Positions 5,378-6,836 of a stretch of 6,836 nt of DNA are shown here, one piece after another; within the stretch, counting starts at the first letter, position 1; every line of letters begins with the position of its first letter. A program made the translations under genes and the position numbers. The stretch spans positions 1-6,836 of the forward strand of contig UNSN01000030.1 in the NCBI GenBank assembly GCA_900555675.1, read 5' to 3'. Source of the stretch: Candidatus Saccharimonadota bacterium (lineage in GTDB: Bacteria; Patescibacteriota; Saccharimonadia; Saccharimonadales; Saccharimonadaceae). Under the pieces are notes generated by a model that worked only from the letters and a program-made list of their open reading frames with translations, did no database searches and was not told the DNA's origin.

Positions 5378-6028
5378 CTATTTTCGCTTAGCTTTAACTA
5401 TCTTCGCCAAGCCCTTAAGCGCGCGCTTATAAAAAGGCTCAGTACTCACACGCTCCCGCAACCCGCCGTCGTTCACACTGTCCTGAATCTCGTGACTGCC
5501 CGCAACAACCCCGTTTTTCTCTATCGACTCATTATCCACCAAACCAGCCATATATCTAGCAGCATCAAAAAACGTCGGATCTCCCCAAATCTTGACTTCT
5601 TCATCATCTCCGTAATCAACTACTGCAGAAATAACCTGCTCGTCGTCCTTATTGTAGATTTCATCATCAATTCCATCGTAATCATCAATCTCTTCATCGC
5701 CATACTCAGCATCAAAGCGTCCGCTATAAAATCGACAATCGGCGATAATGCCACGACACAGATCCCCTTGATCATTTCTCTGCCACACACTCATCAGCAC
5801 TACCAAATTAGACGTAGATAAATCAGCCTCCTCAAGTAGCTTAACAGACTGTCCTTTACTGATAATTAGACGACCGCTTCCCTCTGCCCTAGACTCATCA
5901 ATATACATCACATCCTGCGGCGATACGTCCGGATAAGTATCGAGTGTATATAGCACTTCAGGAGACATTGTCTCGGTTGTAACTTGTCGTAATCTATCAG
6001 GCACTCCATTATTATATTCTTCAAACAT
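5378..6028 (-). CDS. Hypothetical acidic protein with basic C-terminal tail
   Basis: I do not recognise this family. Seen: 216 residues, no signal peptide and no membrane helix. Residues 1-105 look folded, with predicted strands around GRLIISKG (52-59) and NLVVLMSVW (74-82), and two cysteines (C91, C98). Residues 106-143 are extremely rich in Asp and Glu, with repeated DD/DY patterns. A short folded-looking block follows (144-165, KIWGDPTFFDAARYMAGL). The last 16 residues (KRALKGLAKIVKAKRK) could form a basic amphipathic helix that touches membrane or nucleic acid. The ATG at 6028 has an excellent GAGGAGG site 7 bases upstream. It follows the CNNM-like gene after 23 bases, so the two are probably co-transcribed. 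The acidic stretch beside a putative metal-ion transporter hints at cation binding, but that is speculation. Confidence 0.85.
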   Translation of the reverse strand: MFEEYNNGVPDRLRQVTTETMSPEVLYTLDTYPDVSPQDVMYIDESRAEGSGRLIISKGQSVKLLEEADLSTSNLVVLMSVWQRNDQGDLCRGIIADCRFYSGRFDAEYGDEEIDDYDGIDDEIYNKDDEQVISAVVDYGDDEEVKIWGDPTFFDAARYMAGLVDNESIEKNGVVAGSHEIQDSVNDGGLRERVSTEPFYKRALKGLAKIVKAKRK

Positions 6029-6035
6029 TTTATGA

Positions 6036-6042
6036 CCTCCTC
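6036..6042 (-). promoter_or_regulatory. Strong ribosome binding site for the hypothetical gene
   Basis: GAGGAGG, nearly full anti-SD complementarity, lies 7 bases before ATG 6028-6026. It fixes the start and shows the unrecognised reading frame is a genuinely translated gene. Confidence 0.75.
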
Positions 6043-6051
6043 AATTTAATC

Positions 6052-6836
6052 TTATTCCTCATCATACTCATCTTCAATCTCTTGGTCCAGAATCTCTTCA
6101 ATCACGTCTTCCAGCGTAATAATTCCCAACTCCGTCTCATCGTCCATCACCACAAACAGATGATTGTGCGTTTGAATGAATCGACTTAAGACTGTGTCCA
6201 GGCGCGACCTCTTGTCGATATCGTAAATTTTATCGCGGTACAATTGGCTAATTGGCAACGGCAAATCCTTCCCAACGACATCCTTCACGTATAAAACTCC
6301 GACCAATTCCCTGCCAGATTGAACTGGAATTCGCGAATGCCCAGCGTGCTTAATCTGAGCTAGTAAAGTCGCGTCCAGCTCGTCATCCAAATCCACGACA
6401 AAAACCTCACTCATCGGCGTAACCAAATCGCCAGCCGTCTTTTTGCTAAACTGCAACGCTCCCGCCGCGATTCGGCTTTCGTCATAATCAACCGGACTAT
6501 CAGATCTAACGGCGTGCTCGTGAATGATCTCCTCCAGCTCCTGATGAGAATATAATTGCGGCGTTTCCTTGCCCAGCCAGCAATTCAGCAATTTCGACAT
6601 CGGCTGAGCAAGCGGCCAAAATAGCACGTAAATCACATCAAGTAGCCAAAAGAAATATCGCACAAATCGATATCCACGTTGAGAGAAAATCGCCTGCGGC
6701 AAAATCTCGCCAAACATCGTAATGAGGAGCGTCGCAATCAGACCGCCAACCACGCCATTCGTCATATTGCCAAGCAAAATCGACATCGCGGTATTCACGC
6801 CGACATTACCGAGCAAAATACAGAAAATCAAATAAT
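6052..6836 (-). CDS. CNNM/CorC-like membrane protein (DUF21 plus two CBS domains), 5' end missing
   Basis: Family members are implicated in Mg2+ or other divalent cation efflux; older names are hemolysin C or CorC. The frame is open to the right window edge, so the start lies outside; a TTG at 6831 should not be taken as the initiator. Numbered from that TTG, the DUF21 region shows LLGNVGVNTAMSILL (6-20), the conserved GEILPQ motif (41-46) and a hydrophobic segment (about 57-76). Next come the SKLLNCWLG and YSHQELEEIIHEH linker motifs. CBS1 is at about 137-190, opening with TPM and including HSRIPV and VLYVKDV. CBS2 is at about 198-250, ending in GIITLEDVIEEILDQEIEDEYDEE. The protein stops there: no CorC_HlyC domain follows CBS2, unlike many bacterial relatives. 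Several motifs look close to eukaryotic CNNM/Mam3. The promoter is not in the window. Confidence 0.93.
   Translation of the reverse strand, partial: YLIFCILLGNVGVNTAMSILLGNMTNGVVGGLIATLLITMFGEILPQAIFSQRGYRFVRYFFWLLDVIYVLFWPLAQPMSKLLNCWLGKETPQLYSHQELEEIIHEHAVRSDSPVDYDESRIAAGALQFSKKTAGDLVTPMSEVFVVDLDDELDATLLAQIKHAGHSRIPVQSGRELVGVLYVKDVVGKDLPLPISQLYRDKIYDIDKRSRLDTVLSRFIQTHNHLFVVMDDETELGIITLEDVIEEILDQEIEDEYDEE

Noticed and set aside
6829..6831. TTG at 6831 as start of the CNNM-like gene
   Set aside because: The frame stays open to the window edge and the protein begins in the middle of the DUF21 membrane region, so the true start lies to the right of the window.

Overview
All genes in this window read on the minus strand. 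The fragment looks like a compact Gram-positive-type or monoderm bacterial genome. The short intergenic gaps, overlapping genes, mixed ATG/GTG starts, standard use of TAA/TAG/TGA stops and the set of envelope genes would suit Candidatus Saccharibacteria (TM7, Patescibacteria). That placement is an impression from sequence style, not a phylogenetic result.

Layout in the direction of transcription (right to left). (1) 6836-6052: 3' part of a CNNM/CorC-like membrane protein with a DUF21 membrane region and paired CBS domains, cut by the window edge. It is followed after 23 bases by an unrecognised acidic 216-residue protein (6028-5378). (2) 5377-5259: an intergenic control region holding a possible weak terminator, an AT-rich inverted repeat, a sigma70-type promoter and two perfect palindromes. 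(3) 5258-1649: a tightly packed four-gene operon of a MacB/FtsX-type ABC permease, its LolD/MacB-type ATPase, a PadR-family repressor and a PspC-domain membrane protein. Its junctions are 10 bases apart, overlapping by 11 bases and overlapping by 1 base. (4) 1583-744: uppP (undecaprenyl-diphosphatase), with its own extended -10 promoter candidate just upstream. (5) 665-1: a membrane-anchored collagen-like surface protein, running off the left edge. One extra base near 227-228 puts a stop in the middle of an otherwise perfect Gly-X-Y tract.

Inferred joint role: the ABC pair, the PadR switch and the PspC protein look like an envelope-stress or antimicrobial-efflux unit that controls itself through the palindrome over its promoter. 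UppP next door recycles the lipid carrier for wall synthesis, the target of bacitracin-type stress. The cluster may therefore be a cell-envelope defence neighbourhood, but only the gene families and arrangement are seen directly; the function is inferred.

Most deserving of a second look: the frameshifted collagen gene, the palindrome-rich PadR-operon promoter, the multi-domain PspC protein with a C-terminal domain I cannot name, the orphan acidic protein beside the CNNM gene, and the unusually eukaryote-like CNNM sequence. No tRNA, rRNA, CRISPR array, insertion sequence or integrase was seen.
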